From the NCBI GenBank assembly GCA_963931925.1, contig OZ007582.1, positions 19,307,818 to 19,371,817 of the forward strand: a stretch of DNA of 64,000 nt, given 5' to 3'. The stretch's first letter is position 1. The number at the start of each line of letters is the position of its first letter. Below, piece after piece: positions 41,027 through 52,135 of the stretch. The stretch is from Onchidella celtica. Its lineage: Eukaryota; Mollusca; Gastropoda; Systellommatophora; Onchidiidae. The notes beneath the pieces were generated by a model. It saw only the letters and a program-made list of their open reading frames with translations, was not told the DNA's origin and made no database searches. Made by a program: the position numbers and the translations under genes.

Positions 41027-44000
41027 AAGAGGGACAGCAAAGAATACATCTGACGTGAAAATGCGTGTCGTAAGAGGCGACTAAAGGTGCAAAGGTCCTG
41101 GTCTCCCGAAGGACAATGGACAAAGCCGAAAGGACTCCACTGGCCCGACTGCTCCTTCATCAAACAAGTCACTCCGGATTGCGTCGTGGAATGTCCGCTC
41201 CATGTATGAAGCAGGAAAGAGTGCCCAGGTTACAATGGAGATGAGGCGATACAGACTGCACATACTTGGAGTTAGCGAGACCCGCTGGATACAGTCCGGA
41301 CTGAAACAACTTAATTCTGGGGAAAAGATTTTGTATTCTGGAAGGGAAGACAAAAAGCATACAGAAGGGGTAGCGATCATCTTGAGCAAGCACGCCCAGA
41401 GGTCACTGAGGGGATGGGAACCCTACGGAAGGAGAATTATATTGGCATCATTTACTACAAAGAACAAGAACATCAACATGAACATTGTGCAGATATACGC
41501 CCCAACAAATGAAGCAACCGATGAGGACAAGGACGATTTCTACAACCAGCTTCAGGAAATAGTTGACACATTGCCAAGAAAAGATGTGAACATTATAATG
41601 GGAGACGCCAATGCCAAGATAGGACAGGACAATACAGGGTATGAGGACATTATGGGGTGCAATGGTTTGGGACAAATGAATGAGAATGGAGAGCGGTTTG
41701 CAAGTTTCTGCGCATTTAACAGCTATGTGATTGGAGGTTCAGTATTCCCACACAAGAGGATCCATAAGGCCACTTGGATTTCACCGGATGGAGTAACTGA
41801 AAACCAGATTGACCACTTTTGCATCACCCGACGATTCAGACGCTCACTGGAGGATGTCATAGTACAGAGAGGAGCTGATGTTGGATCTGACCATCACATG
41901 CTGCTGGCAAGACTCAAACTCCGCCTCAAGAAACAAGGTACCAAAGCAGGAACAAAGAGGAGAAAGTTTCAAGTGAGCCTACTGGATGGAGACAAGAAGG
42001 AAGAGTTCCAGCTGACACTGAGGAATAGATTCAAACACCTTGTTGACCTCGAAGAGCCAGTAGATTTGGAGACTCACTGGGCTAAGGTAAAAGGAGTATT
42101 TACATCGACATGTCAGGATGTTCTTGGGGAAAAGAAAGTGGAACACAAGGAATGGATCAGTCAAAAATCACTGGACTTGATAAGGATAAGAAGAGACCTA
42201 AAAGAACAGGTAAATGCAAGTCGTACAAGAAGCTCAAGAGTTGGTAACCAGGAAGAGTACCGAGCATCAGCTAAAGAGGTCAAAAAATCAATTAAAAAAG
42301 ACAAAGAGGAGTTCATAGGAATGTTAGCAGAGAAAGCAGAGAAGGCAGCAACAGGAGGACACACGAGGATCCTCTACCAGACTACAAAGACTCTTGCTGG
42401 AAAATATGGAAAACCGGAAGTTCCTGTCAAGGATTACAACAGGAAGGCTATTTTTGGAAAGGAAGCTCAGGCAAAAAGATGGATAGAACATTTTAGTAGC
42501 CTCTTGAACAGACCTCCACCAAGCAACCCACCCGACATTCTACCCGCAAGAAATGATTTACCGATCAGTTGCGACCCTCCGACTAAAGCAGAGATTAATG
42601 ATGCCATAAAGCAGTTAAATCGAGGCAAGGCAGCTGGACCAGACCAGATCCCACCAGAGGCGCTGAAGGCAGATGCTGCTGGGGCTGCAGAGGGTCTGCA
42701 CTCACTATTCTCGAGGATTTGGATCGGAGGCAAGTTTCCAAAGGACTGGAGGGAAGGACACCTCGTGAAGCTTCCAAAAAAAGGGGACCTCAGCAATTGT
42801 AGTAACTACAGAGGAATCGCACTTCTCTCCATCCCAGGAAAGATTTTCAATCGGATTATTCTCAAGCGAATACAGAATGCAACAGACCCAAAACTTCGTG
42901 AGGAGCAAGCTGGTTTCAGGAGTAATCGATCAACCACCGACCAGATCGCCACGCTGAGAATTATAGTAGAGCAGTCGCTAGAGTGGAACTCCCAACTGAT
43001 AGTGAACTTCCTTGACTACGAGAAGGCCTTTGATAGCATCGATAGAGAAACGCTGTGGAGAATATTGAGACATTATGGAATCCCAGAGAAGATGGTGAAT
43101 CTTATCAAGAGCATGTACGAGGGGACAAGTTGCAGAGTTGTACACGATGGTGAGCTTACTGACAGCTTTGATATCAAGACTGGTGTTAGGCAGGGTTGTT
43201 TGCTGTCCCCATCTCTGTTTATTCTGGTGATTGATTGGCTTATGAAAGAAACCACCAATGGAGGAAGAAATGGCATACAATGGACCCCATGGACACAGCT
43301 GGACGATCTAGATTTTGCAGATGACTTGGCACTATTGTCGCACACACACGACCAGATGCAAGCAAAGACTACAGCTCTAAACAAAATTTCAGAATCTATC
43401 GGATTGAGGATACATCCTGCGAAGTCGAAGGTCCTAAAAATTGTTGCACCCCCAAGCGAACAAGTCAAAGTAGGAGATCAACCACTGGAAGATGTAGAGT
43501 CCTTCTGCTATGTTGGTAGTATCATTGACAATAAGGGAGGAACAGAGGCAGAAGTCAAAGCACGAATTGGAAAGGCACAGGCAGCTTTCACGTCCTTAAG
43601 CAAGATTTGGAGAACCAAGGATATATCTCTAAAAACAAAGCTGAGGATATTCAACTCGAACGTGAAGTCAGTCCTGTTGTATGGATGTGAGACTTGGAAT
43701 GCGTCCCAGGCCTGCATAAAGAGAATCCAAGTTTTCATCAACAGATGTTTGAGGAAGCTACTTAAGATCAGATGGACAGACAAGGTCAGCAATGAAATTG
43801 TTTGGAAAAGAACAAGACAGAGCCCAGTCAGAGAGGAAATTGGTAGGAGGCGATGGAGATGGATCGGCCACACTCTCAGGAGGCCAGGAAACAGCATCGC
43901 GAAGAAGGTATTGGATTGGAATCCCCAGGGCAAGAGATCAAGAGGAAGGCCGCGCGGAACGTGGAGAAGAGCCAGAGAAAATGATGTGCAACGAACCGGA

Positions 44001-44110
44001 AAGACTTGGAATAATGTAAAGAGGCTGGCCCATGATAGAGAGGGATGGAAAGTGTTTGTTGGTGGCCTATACCCTGATCCAGGGTGAGAAAGGCAATGAT
44101 GATGATGATG
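41027..44110 (+). mobile_element. Full-length RTE-clade LINE
   Basis: About 3.08 kb between 11-bp direct repeats, with a short 5' leader, one long ORF and a 3' end made of a (GAT)n microsatellite directly after the stop codon. Compact size, APE endonuclease plus RT without RNase H, and a microsatellite tail are the RTE hallmarks. The protein is of the type often annotated as craniofacial-development-protein-2-like in animals, which reflects its endonuclease. Confidence 0.85.
41202..44087 (+). CDS. RTE endonuclease-reverse transcriptase
   Basis: From the first ATG (41202) the frame runs 961 codons to TGA 44087. Endonuclease motifs: ILGVSETRW, NIIMGDANAKIG, NQIDHFCI, GSDHHMLLARL. RT motifs: YRGIALLSIPGK, EEQAGFRSNRSTTDQ, DYEKAFDSIDRETLW, GVRQGCLLSPSLFILVIDW and the catalytic FADD (about 43315-43326). 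The C-terminal region has LLYGCETW and a basic RRRWRWIGH stretch, as in RTE. The first endonuclease strand (RIASWNVRSM) begins upstream of the first ATG at about 41175, and the open frame extends back to a TAA near 41084 with no ATG, so true initiation is unclear. No internal stop is present, so the catalytic region looks intact. Confidence 0.85.
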   Translation: MYEAGKSAQVTMEMRRYRLHILGVSETRWIQSGLKQLNSGEKILYSGREDKKHTEGVAIILSKHAQRSLRGWEPYGRRIILASFTTKNKNINMNIVQIYAPTNEATDEDKDDFYNQLQEIVDTLPRKDVNIIMGDANAKIGQDNTGYEDIMGCNGLGQMNENGERFASFCAFNSYVIGGSVFPHKRIHKATWISPDGVTENQIDHFCITRRFRRSLEDVIVQRGADVGSDHHMLLARLKLRLKKQGTKAGTKRRKFQVSLLDGDKKEEFQLTLRNRFKHLVDLEEPVDLETHWAKVKGVFTSTCQDVLGEKKVEHKEWISQKSLDLIRIRRDLKEQVNASRTRSSRVGNQEEYRASAKEVKKSIKKDKEEFIGMLAEKAEKAATGGHTRILYQTTKTLAGKYGKPEVPVKDYNRKAIFGKEAQAKRWIEHFSSLLNRPPPSNPPDILPARNDLPISCDPPTKAEINDAIKQLNRGKAAGPDQIPPEALKADAAGAAEGLHSLFSRIWIGGKFPKDWREGHLVKLPKKGDLSNCSNYRGIALLSIPGKIFNRIILKRIQNATDPKLREEQAGFRSNRSTTDQIATLRIIVEQSLEWNSQLIVNFLDYEKAFDSIDRETLWRILRHYGIPEKMVNLIKSMYEGTSCRVVHDGELTDSFDIKTGVRQGCLLSPSLFILVIDWLMKETTNGGRNGIQWTPWTQLDDLDFADDLALLSHTHDQMQAKTTALNKISESIGLRIHPAKSKVLKIVAPPSEQVKVGDQPLEDVESFCYVGSIIDNKGGTEAEVKARIGKAQAAFTSLSKIWRTKDISLKTKLRIFNSNVKSVLLYGCETWNASQACIKRIQVFINRCLRKLLKIRWTDKVSNEIVWKRTRQSPVREEIGRRRWRWIGHTLRRPGNSIAKKVLDWNPQGKRSRGRPRGTWRRARENDVQRTGKTWNNVKRLAHDREGWKVFVGGLYPDPG

Positions 44111-44121
44111 ATTTTTTTGTT

Positions 44122-46532
44122 GTTTTTTAAAATTGTGCATATCCGCCCATGCACTCTTTCCTTGGTGGTGTGTATTGTTGACCCAGTCTGTGAAAGTGTA
44201 AATAAGTGGCTTTGTTTTTTTTGTTTAAAAATACATGTATGCAAGGGTGAATGTGAAAAATTTATAGTCTACAGTGAATGAGTGAAGCTAGTGCAAGATT
44301 TTCACTCATTCATTCATAATTGGCAAACAAACTTTACTTCTGTGAAATTTTAATTACAGACTTGAACTGGAGGCAACCGTAACTGTCATGACAAGATTTT
44401 TTTTTTCTGATAAAATGATATTGGTTATTATTACCAAATCACATCTTCTATGTAATTGTAATTTACTTGGCATGAGGAGCAGATCTGAATAATTTGTGTC
44501 TTTTCCTCACTACAAACATTTTCATTATGATTATTATTTATAGATTTATCATAATTTTATGTGTAATTTTTTTTAAAATGTGCAGGTGAATTTTTTAAGT
44601 TTGCAAGTTGTAACAAGCATGGTGTCCTGATTTCAATTTCTGGACCTATAGATGTGGTGTCCTAATACATGTGTGATGTAGTATTACTAGTAATGCATGT
44701 ATTGTAAGGGACAAAATTATAATTTCACTGTAATTATGGTACATACAGTAGTGAATTTTTAATTTTCAAGAACTTTGTTACAATGTATTTGACTGAGGGA
44801 TGTTTTCTTGTAAAAATGTACTGAATGATTTTTCTGTCGGCGGAAAAAATATGATTTTATTTGTGACATGTTCGTACTTTTGTGAGTAAATCTGAAATTA
44901 CCTTGTCAGCCTTTGTATAGGCAACAAATTATTTAGTTTCTTACGACTTCCATACAACACTTTCACACAAATGCAATGTGTAGTATTAATATGAAATCTA
45001 TCATACTGAAATAACAAAATGAGGTTTGGGTATACATATTCAAAATAAAATTTATTTTTTTATGCCTTTTTAACTTTCCCCCTTTTTTTTTTTTTTAACT
45101 ATCAAACCAATTTTAGCAAAGCAGTACAAAAATTTCATATTTTACAATGTTTACAATATGAACATAAAGATGAATCTGAATTCTTGAACTCAAAATACAT
45201 CCTTTTCTATTAGTGGAAAAAAAAATACATCAGTCTCTTGTGTACTTGTTAATCAATAATTGACTGATAAACAATAACACTGCAGAAATTCAATGAGGAA
45301 ATGTGAGCCATTATTGCTCAAATGAACAGTTAATTTCTGACAAAACTGAACAATATTATAAATCTAATGGAAACGAAGAATTATTTATAAATGAACACTT
45401 TTTTTTTTTGGTCGCTTTTAAGTCAATCTTCATAGAAGAATATAGACTATTATTCCATTCCACATAACTGTACAACACAAGTGAGGTTCAGTATAAAATT
45501 ACATGTTTATACAATGCAAGAACTTATGTGTCCTTCCTCCCCCTTATGTCATAGGAATAACTTTTGAATCACCATTCGTGACAGCCAGCTGGTTCCTTAC
45601 TTCTACAGCCTCGCAAGTTCATCACATTAGGCTTAGGTTGTCCATTCTCATCAGCAAGGCATGGAATTGGAATACTGGGGCTTCGGGGTCCCATTTTTTT
45701 TCAATTTGCAGCAACCTACTCAGGATCAGCTGTGCCTTCAGAATGATGTTTCAAGTAAAACTCCAAATTTTTCTATCCTTAAACCACAAAACTAGTGAAA
45801 TTTCAGTGAGAATGAAAATTAAATTTCATGATCTTTCTTAGCATCTGGGATAGAAACAATTTGAGATGAAATAATCTTGTGACAATACCATAGCAGTTAC
45901 CAAATGCAGTTCCTCTACAGGCTTCACCCCATGCAAGTTCTGACAACAGGCAGTTTCACTTCCTTTATCATCACCCAAGAACAATTCTCAATAAAAAATC
46001 TGCTGTCTTATGACACAACATGATGAATTCAGCACTGACCATCTACAAGTTTCCAATTGCTTTGTAGCCACTGATTTCCACGATTCATGCCTGATGAGGA
46101 TTTCTGCATTGGTATGTGCTATTCAGTTCCATCTGTTTGCCAGATTTGCAAGTATAGGCAGTGTACAACACAGTCCAAGTTAAAAACAAAGTTGGTCAAT
46201 CAAAATACATGAAATTGTTGGTGGGCTCAAGCAACTTGAGCCAAACTGACACTGAAAAAGGTATTCACAGCAAACTAAAAAATATGTAGGACCTTCAAAC
46301 TCTGCTGCTGTGCTCAACTTTGACATATCTGGAAGCATTCATAGTAACAAAAGCAGATAAGATGCATCAAACTAACACATGGCATACAATGACAAATAAA
46401 TAACATTATTCAATAAAATTCTCAATTTGAGTGAATTTCACCATCAATCTGTTCTATGGAATAAAAAGGATAAAATTCATCACGACCTCAAGATAATGGA
46501 TGGGATGGACAGGTGGAAGTTCATGATCAAGT
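44122..46532. other. Gene-free AT-rich DNA
   Basis: Long T-runs and A-runs, no ORF with support. It could include distal 3' sequence of the minus-strand gene at 50.9-52.1 kb, but nothing here proves that. Confidence 0.35.
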
Positions 46533-46695
46533 AGATCTTATTTTAACAGCAACAGTTTAACTTAAACACCATGACAGTTAGTGCTGAAATAACCCTGAAC
46601 AGTAATTCTAACATTGTTTTTCATTTAAAATCTCTGCTAGATGGGTTCACAAAGCAACTGCTGTTTCATAGCTCCGAGTGGAAAATTTCTAAAAA
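46533..46695 (+). repeat. Direct duplication, copy 1
   Basis: About 160 bp, from CTTATTTTAACAGCAA through ACACCATGACAGTTAGTGCT to GAGTGGAAAATTTCTA. Repeated at 47459-47622 with few changes and small indels, about 925 bp away in the same orientation. Confidence 0.85.
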
Positions 46696-47458
46696 AATTT
46701 TTGTTTTTGTCATTTTGCTCTAGACCAGCTAAAGGAAATTAAACTATTTTTCAAAAGATAATTCAAAACTAGCTCGCTGTTCTAATCCAAACCATTTCTC
46801 AAATCGCAAGGTCAACATACACATTTAATTTATCTGACGGTCTCTTTCTCAGTAATAATTTCACTAGGTCCACTTCCCCTTGCAATTTTCCTCTACAACT
46901 GCTAATACTTTAAAAAAAAAAAAAAAAAAAAAACAGAAAAAAAAAGGGCCATGTTAACATAAAAAGTACGTCACTTTTTTTCAAATGCACTATAAAGAGA
47001 AGACTACCATAGAAATTATATCTCACATTTTGCAGATAATTGGTGTCCTGTACAACTGCACCACCAAGTCGAGGAAATGTGTTTACAACTTCAACAGCCT
47101 TGCTGTAGGGCTCCAGAATTCTGAACTCTGAACGGCAAAGAGGTAAATCACATCTTACAAAATATATGACCTTTACAATAAAATCCAGGGAATCAGTTTT
47201 GAAAACACTTTAGGTAAGTTGTCAAGATACCTACTTCTCAAATCTGAGGATACAGGGGAAATTCTATGAGTTTAGATCTCAAGTCACTATGAGGTGGACA
47301 TAACTAGAATGCATCATTTGAAAGTACAGTGTTTGATATCAGAAGAACACTGTGTTAGATCATAATTATAACTTTTGGTAGCATGGCAATTCCAATGCCT
47401 ACAAATAATATTCAATTTAAGTAAGAATAATTATACTGGTTATCTCAGTGCTAGTTTC
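46696..47458. other. Spacer between the direct repeats
   Basis: Contains a long A-run (about 46911-46933). No gene or transposon end recognised. Confidence 0.4.
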
Positions 47459-47622
47459 AAATCTTATTTTAACAGCAAGTTTACCTTAAACACCATGACA
47501 GTTAGTGCTGAAATAACCCTGAACAGTAATTCTAACACATTATGTTTTTCATTTAAAATCTCTGCTAGATGGGTTCACAAAAGCAACTGCTGTTTCATAG
47601 CTCTGAGTGGAAAATTTCTATA
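47459..47622 (+). repeat. Direct duplication, copy 2
   Basis: Second copy of the 46533-46695 segment. It is followed within about 45 bp by the pogo-like MITE. Confidence 0.85.
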
Positions 47623-47665
47623 ATTTTTTTTGTTGCACATGCATCGCTACTAACACTATCATATA

Positions 47666-48403
47666 CAGTGCACTCTCCCGATTACGACATCTCCGAATAA
47701 CGACATTGACCCCCGGTCCCGATTTTTTTACTATATGTTATTAGTAATAAAACTCTCTAAATAGCGACATACTTTTTAGACCACTCTCCGGATAACGACA
47801 TTGAGTTAGCAATAATCGGCTGTGACTTTGCTAGATACAAAAATAAAAATAGCTAAAATATTGTTTCCGGTCAGTTTCATTTCATTCTCTGAGCCAATAA
47901 AAACACTTCTTTTCCGACCAATGAAATGTCCTACCAGAGGCACCTCATAGCCAATGAGATCGCTTTGTTATCGGCCAATGAGATCGCTTTGTTATCGGCC
48001 AATGAAAACACAACTGTGTCTATTGTCGTCGGAACAAAAAGGGTGACGCGCATTAAATGAGTCAGTCATCACATCGCTGACCGCTGAATCGATTGTATTC
48101 ACCCGAGAACAATAACACACCCCAAGATAAACAACAGAGGGAAAATGACACACAAAAAACAACAACAACAAAAAAAAAACAAACAAACAAAAAAAACAAA
48201 ACAACACACACAACACACTTCGTGTATTTTACATGTTTGGAAAGTCCGATCACTGATCACCCACTATGGTTGGTACGTTACATTCTAAGGGTCTAACCAC
48301 ACCCCTTTTTCCGCCATCTTGAAAATCTCCGAATAACGACATGTTCCCGATAACGACATGCACCTCTGGTCCCGAGCCATGTCGTTATCGGGAGAGTACA
48401 CTG
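47666..48403. mobile_element. pogo/Tigger-like MITE with CCAAT array
   Basis: 738 bp flanked by TA (47664-47665 and 48404-48405). Ends read CAGTGCACTCTCCCGAT and, inverted, CAGTGTACTCTCCCGAT, continuing into ACGACAT with two mismatches over 25 bp. Subterminal CCGATAACGACAT motifs repeat in both orientations. CAGTG tips, TA target and AACGACAT motifs fit pogo/Tigger elements of the Tc1/mariner superfamily. No transposase. The interior holds five CCAAT boxes. Confidence 0.85.
47894..48003 (+). promoter_or_regulatory. Array of five CCAAT boxes inside the MITE
   Basis: CCAAT starts at 47894, 47918, 47951, 47975 and 47999, with spacings of 24, 33, 24 and 24 bp. Two of them lie in an exact tandem duplication (CCAATGAGATCGCTTTGTTA). 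CCAAT is the NF-Y binding sequence. Function here is inferred only. Confidence 0.55.
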
Positions 48404-48405
48404 TA

Positions 48406-50908
48406 TATGACTAACTAAATCAAAATTACTCAAATACCAAGATGTAACAAAACAACAAATAATTCCTAAAACAACATATAACAAAATTATTTAAAAGAAA
48501 CAGATGAGCACAGCATAGCCTTTGAAGGTCCTCCGCAGATGATACGTAATTATGTGATTTCATTCTGTTCTAAGTGAAACTGAAATAATTACAGACATTA
48601 TTTTCCAATACAATAAATTTCAGTATCTACCAAGTACAATGTTCTATAGATCTTTGAGAATCTGCCCCTTCCTTTTCATTTGTCTCAGTCTTCATCAAGA
48701 CAAAACTCTTTCTATATGAAATGGGCTTCAGCCCGATAAGAAGTGCTGAAATTATCAGCCAACAGATCAAAACATGTCCATTTTATGGACTTTTGAAGCT
48801 GTCAACTAAAAACACCAGCCCATCGTCTAATTTCAGAATGCACTTCTGAGGACTGGTGCAGAGGTCATGCCAGTCTAAAACATTTGCATCAATAATTAAC
48901 AACTCAAATTAATTGCCGTCCCTACAGATAAAAAGGTGAAATCAAGCAGCAAATGGAAAAATAGCTGAGCATTCTGTTCCTTTGCCCCCTTTTTATTTTA
49001 ATGCCTTCAGGGCAAAAGCTGATTATATCAATACAGCTTCAGAATCCTTAAAAAAGACTAAGAATTTGAAAATACATTTTAAAACTAGCATGACCTCCTA
49101 TTACTGAAGTTTAAATCATTTACTGTTGCATTTTACTACCAAAAAAAAAAACCCAACTAAAATGCAGGATGCAGATTTCTCAACACCAAAAAAAAAAACC
49201 CCAACTTTTCTTGGTATTGACATAATCAAGACGAGTGAAAGCAATTAACTATTTTCTCGTCATCCTAGAAATGATTACGGAAAATTTTCAATTAAATAAA
49301 TGGATTGTATATAAATCACTGCAGAAATTAAGTCCTCAGGGCATTTACTTTCAACAATTTAAGCTACAATGATTTTGCCAAAAAAGAAACACATGCTCAG
49401 TATACCTTTTCCAAGAATATTAAAATAATGTCAGTTTGGACTCCTTACCTAGTCCGTACTGGTCATTGCCAGGATGCCAACGTGTTCTGTTCCCAATCCA
49501 AAAATTTGTAAATTTCTGTTATCTCCCACGTAAACCGACAGACCACTGTCTCAATTTTCCTTTCGAAATCTATTCACGACGATTGGCATTCCTAGCTCAC
49601 GGTACCTACCCTTCTCTCATCTCCACCCCGCCATCCATAACTTCTCGTGCCTTCACTCCTCCACCCTCATTCCATGTCATAGAAGAATCAAAACTGCCAT
49701 TTGGCGCAAGAACAGCCTGTGATTCTTTACCCTCTCACCAACTACCATCAACCTTTCCACAACATCACCTTTCTTCCCACTGTCCAAAATGATTGCTGTG
49801 TGACAAAAAAATGACAAATTGTGTAAGTTCAGAGTTGACTTACACATTAGAATCGGAACAGGAATTGTAATAGACTAATATACATGCATAGCAGTGATGT
49901 AAGTAGAACTTGTCTATCATTCTCAAGTTCACAAATTTAGAAATCTAGTTTGAAAAAAAAAAAAAAAGATAGAAGCTACTCAGTTTCAGGTGCTCAGCTC
50001 TTACTATCTGTTCAAGTGTAAACTAGAAGCTTCAAAAATCTGCCTATTATGTTATTTTAATCACTTCAATGAGACTCCTAGCTAGTCAACCATTTTCCAG
50101 TACAACATGACGAAGATGGTTTTCAATGTCAGCTGATAACGTGACGACAAAATTCAACTAGATTCTAGCTTTAAGTTTAAGCTGCAAGCAACCATCTTTC
50201 TCTGTACACAACACAGATGTTATCAATGCTGAGAATTATATTCACAAAGATAATAACATTCTACTTTTCTAGATATAGAGTTTTTTCAGTCTGTGGATTC
50301 TCAGCAATGATAAACTCAAACATCAATACTAGCATCTTACCAAATTCAACAAAGTTGCTTGAGACCCACGCAACTTTTTATCAGGCAATGACATTTCGGA
50401 CATATCAACAAAGCAAAGATGAAAGATGCAGTTGTACCTGAGAGGAAAAAAAATTCTGGTTTAAAACATCATGAGAATAAATGAAAAAAAAAGGACTGAA
50501 CAATTCACCACATCTCTTTGCCGAAAGAGCTACATCTGTGCATACATAGAATCTGTAGAAGTCTAGTCTGAAACATATGTACAGAAAACATGGTGAATGT
50601 AATAATAAGAAAAAAATTGTTAACTTATGTCAGAGTATATCTGCCATCTTGCTTGTATTCCTGCCAACCCCCATCTGTGGACTGAATGTATCTACCAGAA
50701 TTTTCACCCTGGACTGGATCTGCTGAGTGATGTTGAGCCAATGATCTTTCACTGGCTGCACTGCGTTGGTGGCAGTGTAAAGGTATCTAGATCTAGTATG
50801 GTACCCAAACAAACTGGCTGAATCAGTTTGATCATCGATGTGGGCAAGTTTAATGTCGCTATGAGAGCTTCAAGTTAAATCATCACTGGATATTCTGAAA
50901 AAAGGAAT
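48406..50908. other. Region downstream of CREBZF, possible 3' UTR, otherwise gene-free
   Basis: AT-rich, with A-runs at 49141-49151 and 49954-49969. The nearest part presumably includes the 3' UTR of the minus-strand CREBZF gene. A 118-aa proline/serine-rich plus-strand ORF at 49436-49792 has no supporting evidence. Confidence 0.35.
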
Positions 50909-52135
50909 TCACGATTTTCCTCGTCGCCCATGGGTCTTCTGGGCAAGTGATGAGCAGTGAGCACAGAACTCAAGGCATGCTTCACCATCGTTGACATGTA
51001 GACACACACCAGCTTTTTTCAAATTTTCTTTCACTAAGCGTGATCTTTTCTCTGGCACACTCTCCACCATATTGTAAGCATGATCATCTGGAGCAGCCCT
51101 TTTACGGCCAGTTATTGAGGCTGATAGCTTCACCTCTTTAACGTTGCTAATGTTTTTCAATAAGCCAGAGAGAGCACTTGCATTGGCGAGAACAGACTTC
51201 AAGTACTCAACTTCATCCTCAAGGTTAGATATGTGTTTTTGCATCTTCCCCTTCTCAGTTGTCAGCTCTTTGTTCTCCTTCCTCATATAATCAAGATCAT
51301 CCTCTAGATTTTTAATATAGGCCTTTTTCTTTTCTCTGTTGATCTTTGCTTGCTGTGCATTTTTCTTTGAGCGTTCTTCTAATGCTTTCACGATGTCCTC
51401 ATGTGTGGCTTCAGGGGAACAGGCAGGAGGTTTCATGACCTTAACAATTTTGATGTCACTGCGATTGTTAAACGAGGGAGTATCATTAAAATAATTTAGA
51501 GGCTGTACACTGACTGCCTTTTGAGTTGTGGCCGATGGGATGTCACCAGGATTCGATTCTTCACTGTCAGAGACATCAGCTTGGATTGCAACCTTTCGCT
51601 GACTGCACTTGCGCAATGGTCTACCAGACGCACTTAACTTTGGGTTTTTGGCAGCCACATTCCCTTCTTTTGTTCCGGGTGAACTTGCTCCAGTGCCAAG
51701 TAAGTAAGTCATGAGATCATCCCCCGCTCCTGTATCAGCAATCTTGGGCACTTGCTGCAGGATGCTGGGTTTGGAAGTTGTCTGTGCCTGAAGAAATGAG
51801 TCTTCTACCACAATTGAGTTTGGATCAATTGGACTTCCAACAAAACTTAAAGTTTCTGACACACCACTGTCTGATTCATGCCATGGAGATTTGGCAGGAT
51901 ACTGTTCTGATTTAACAGTTACTGCTGTATCTGAATCCTGCATAATATCAAAATATTTGTCATCAGCATCTAACAAGTTAAACGATGCGAGTGTGACATC
52001 AGTGACCGCCATCAGGGACAGATCTTCATCTCCAGCCAATAGGTCGTCTACGTTGAATCCTGTGTATTCGCTTACACCCATCATCATGTCGCTGTTAGAC
52101 TGCAAAAAATCGACATTGAAATCCATGCTTTCCAT
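50909..52135 (-). CDS. CREBZF: CREB/ATF bZIP transcription factor (Zhangfei type)
   Basis: Single-exon 408-codon frame from ATG 52135 (MESMDFNVDFLQ) to TGA 50909. The frame is open a little further upstream but without an ATG. An acidic N-terminal region (VDDLLAGDEDL) may be an activation domain, and DSDSGVSE-like residues near 90 resemble a phosphodegron. The bZIP lies at about 259-318: N-AQQAK-INR basic core, then heptads with KSVLANASALSGLLKNIS, characteristic of CREBZF. After it comes DHAY (about 351-354), an HCF-1-binding [DE]HxY motif, and a C-terminal GVCLHV...FCAHC block shared with vertebrate CREBZF. In vertebrates the protein works in stress signalling and HCF-1-linked regulation. 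Function here is inferred from orthology. Intron-free coding matches the vertebrate gene. Confidence 0.85.
   Translation of the reverse strand: MESMDFNVDFLQSNSDMMMGVSEYTGFNVDDLLAGDEDLSLMAVTDVTLASFNLLDADDKYFDIMQDSDTAVTVKSEQYPAKSPWHESDSGVSETLSFVGSPIDPNSIVVEDSFLQAQTTSKPSILQQVPKIADTGAGDDLMTYLLGTGASSPGTKEGNVAAKNPKLSASGRPLRKCSQRKVAIQADVSDSEESNPGDIPSATTQKAVSVQPLNYFNDTPSFNNRSDIKIVKVMKPPACSPEATHEDIVKALEERSKKNAQQAKINREKKKAYIKNLEDDLDYMRKENKELTTEKGKMQKHISNLEDEVEYLKSVLANASALSGLLKNISNVKEVKLSASITGRKRAAPDDHAYNMVESVPEKRSRLVKENLKKAGVCLHVNDGEACLEFCAHCSSLAQKTHGRRGKS

Noticed and set aside
42467-44244. Several minus-strand ORFs up to 210 aa opposite the RTE coding region
   Set aside because: Shadow frames of the RTE endonuclease-RT. 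They have no domains.
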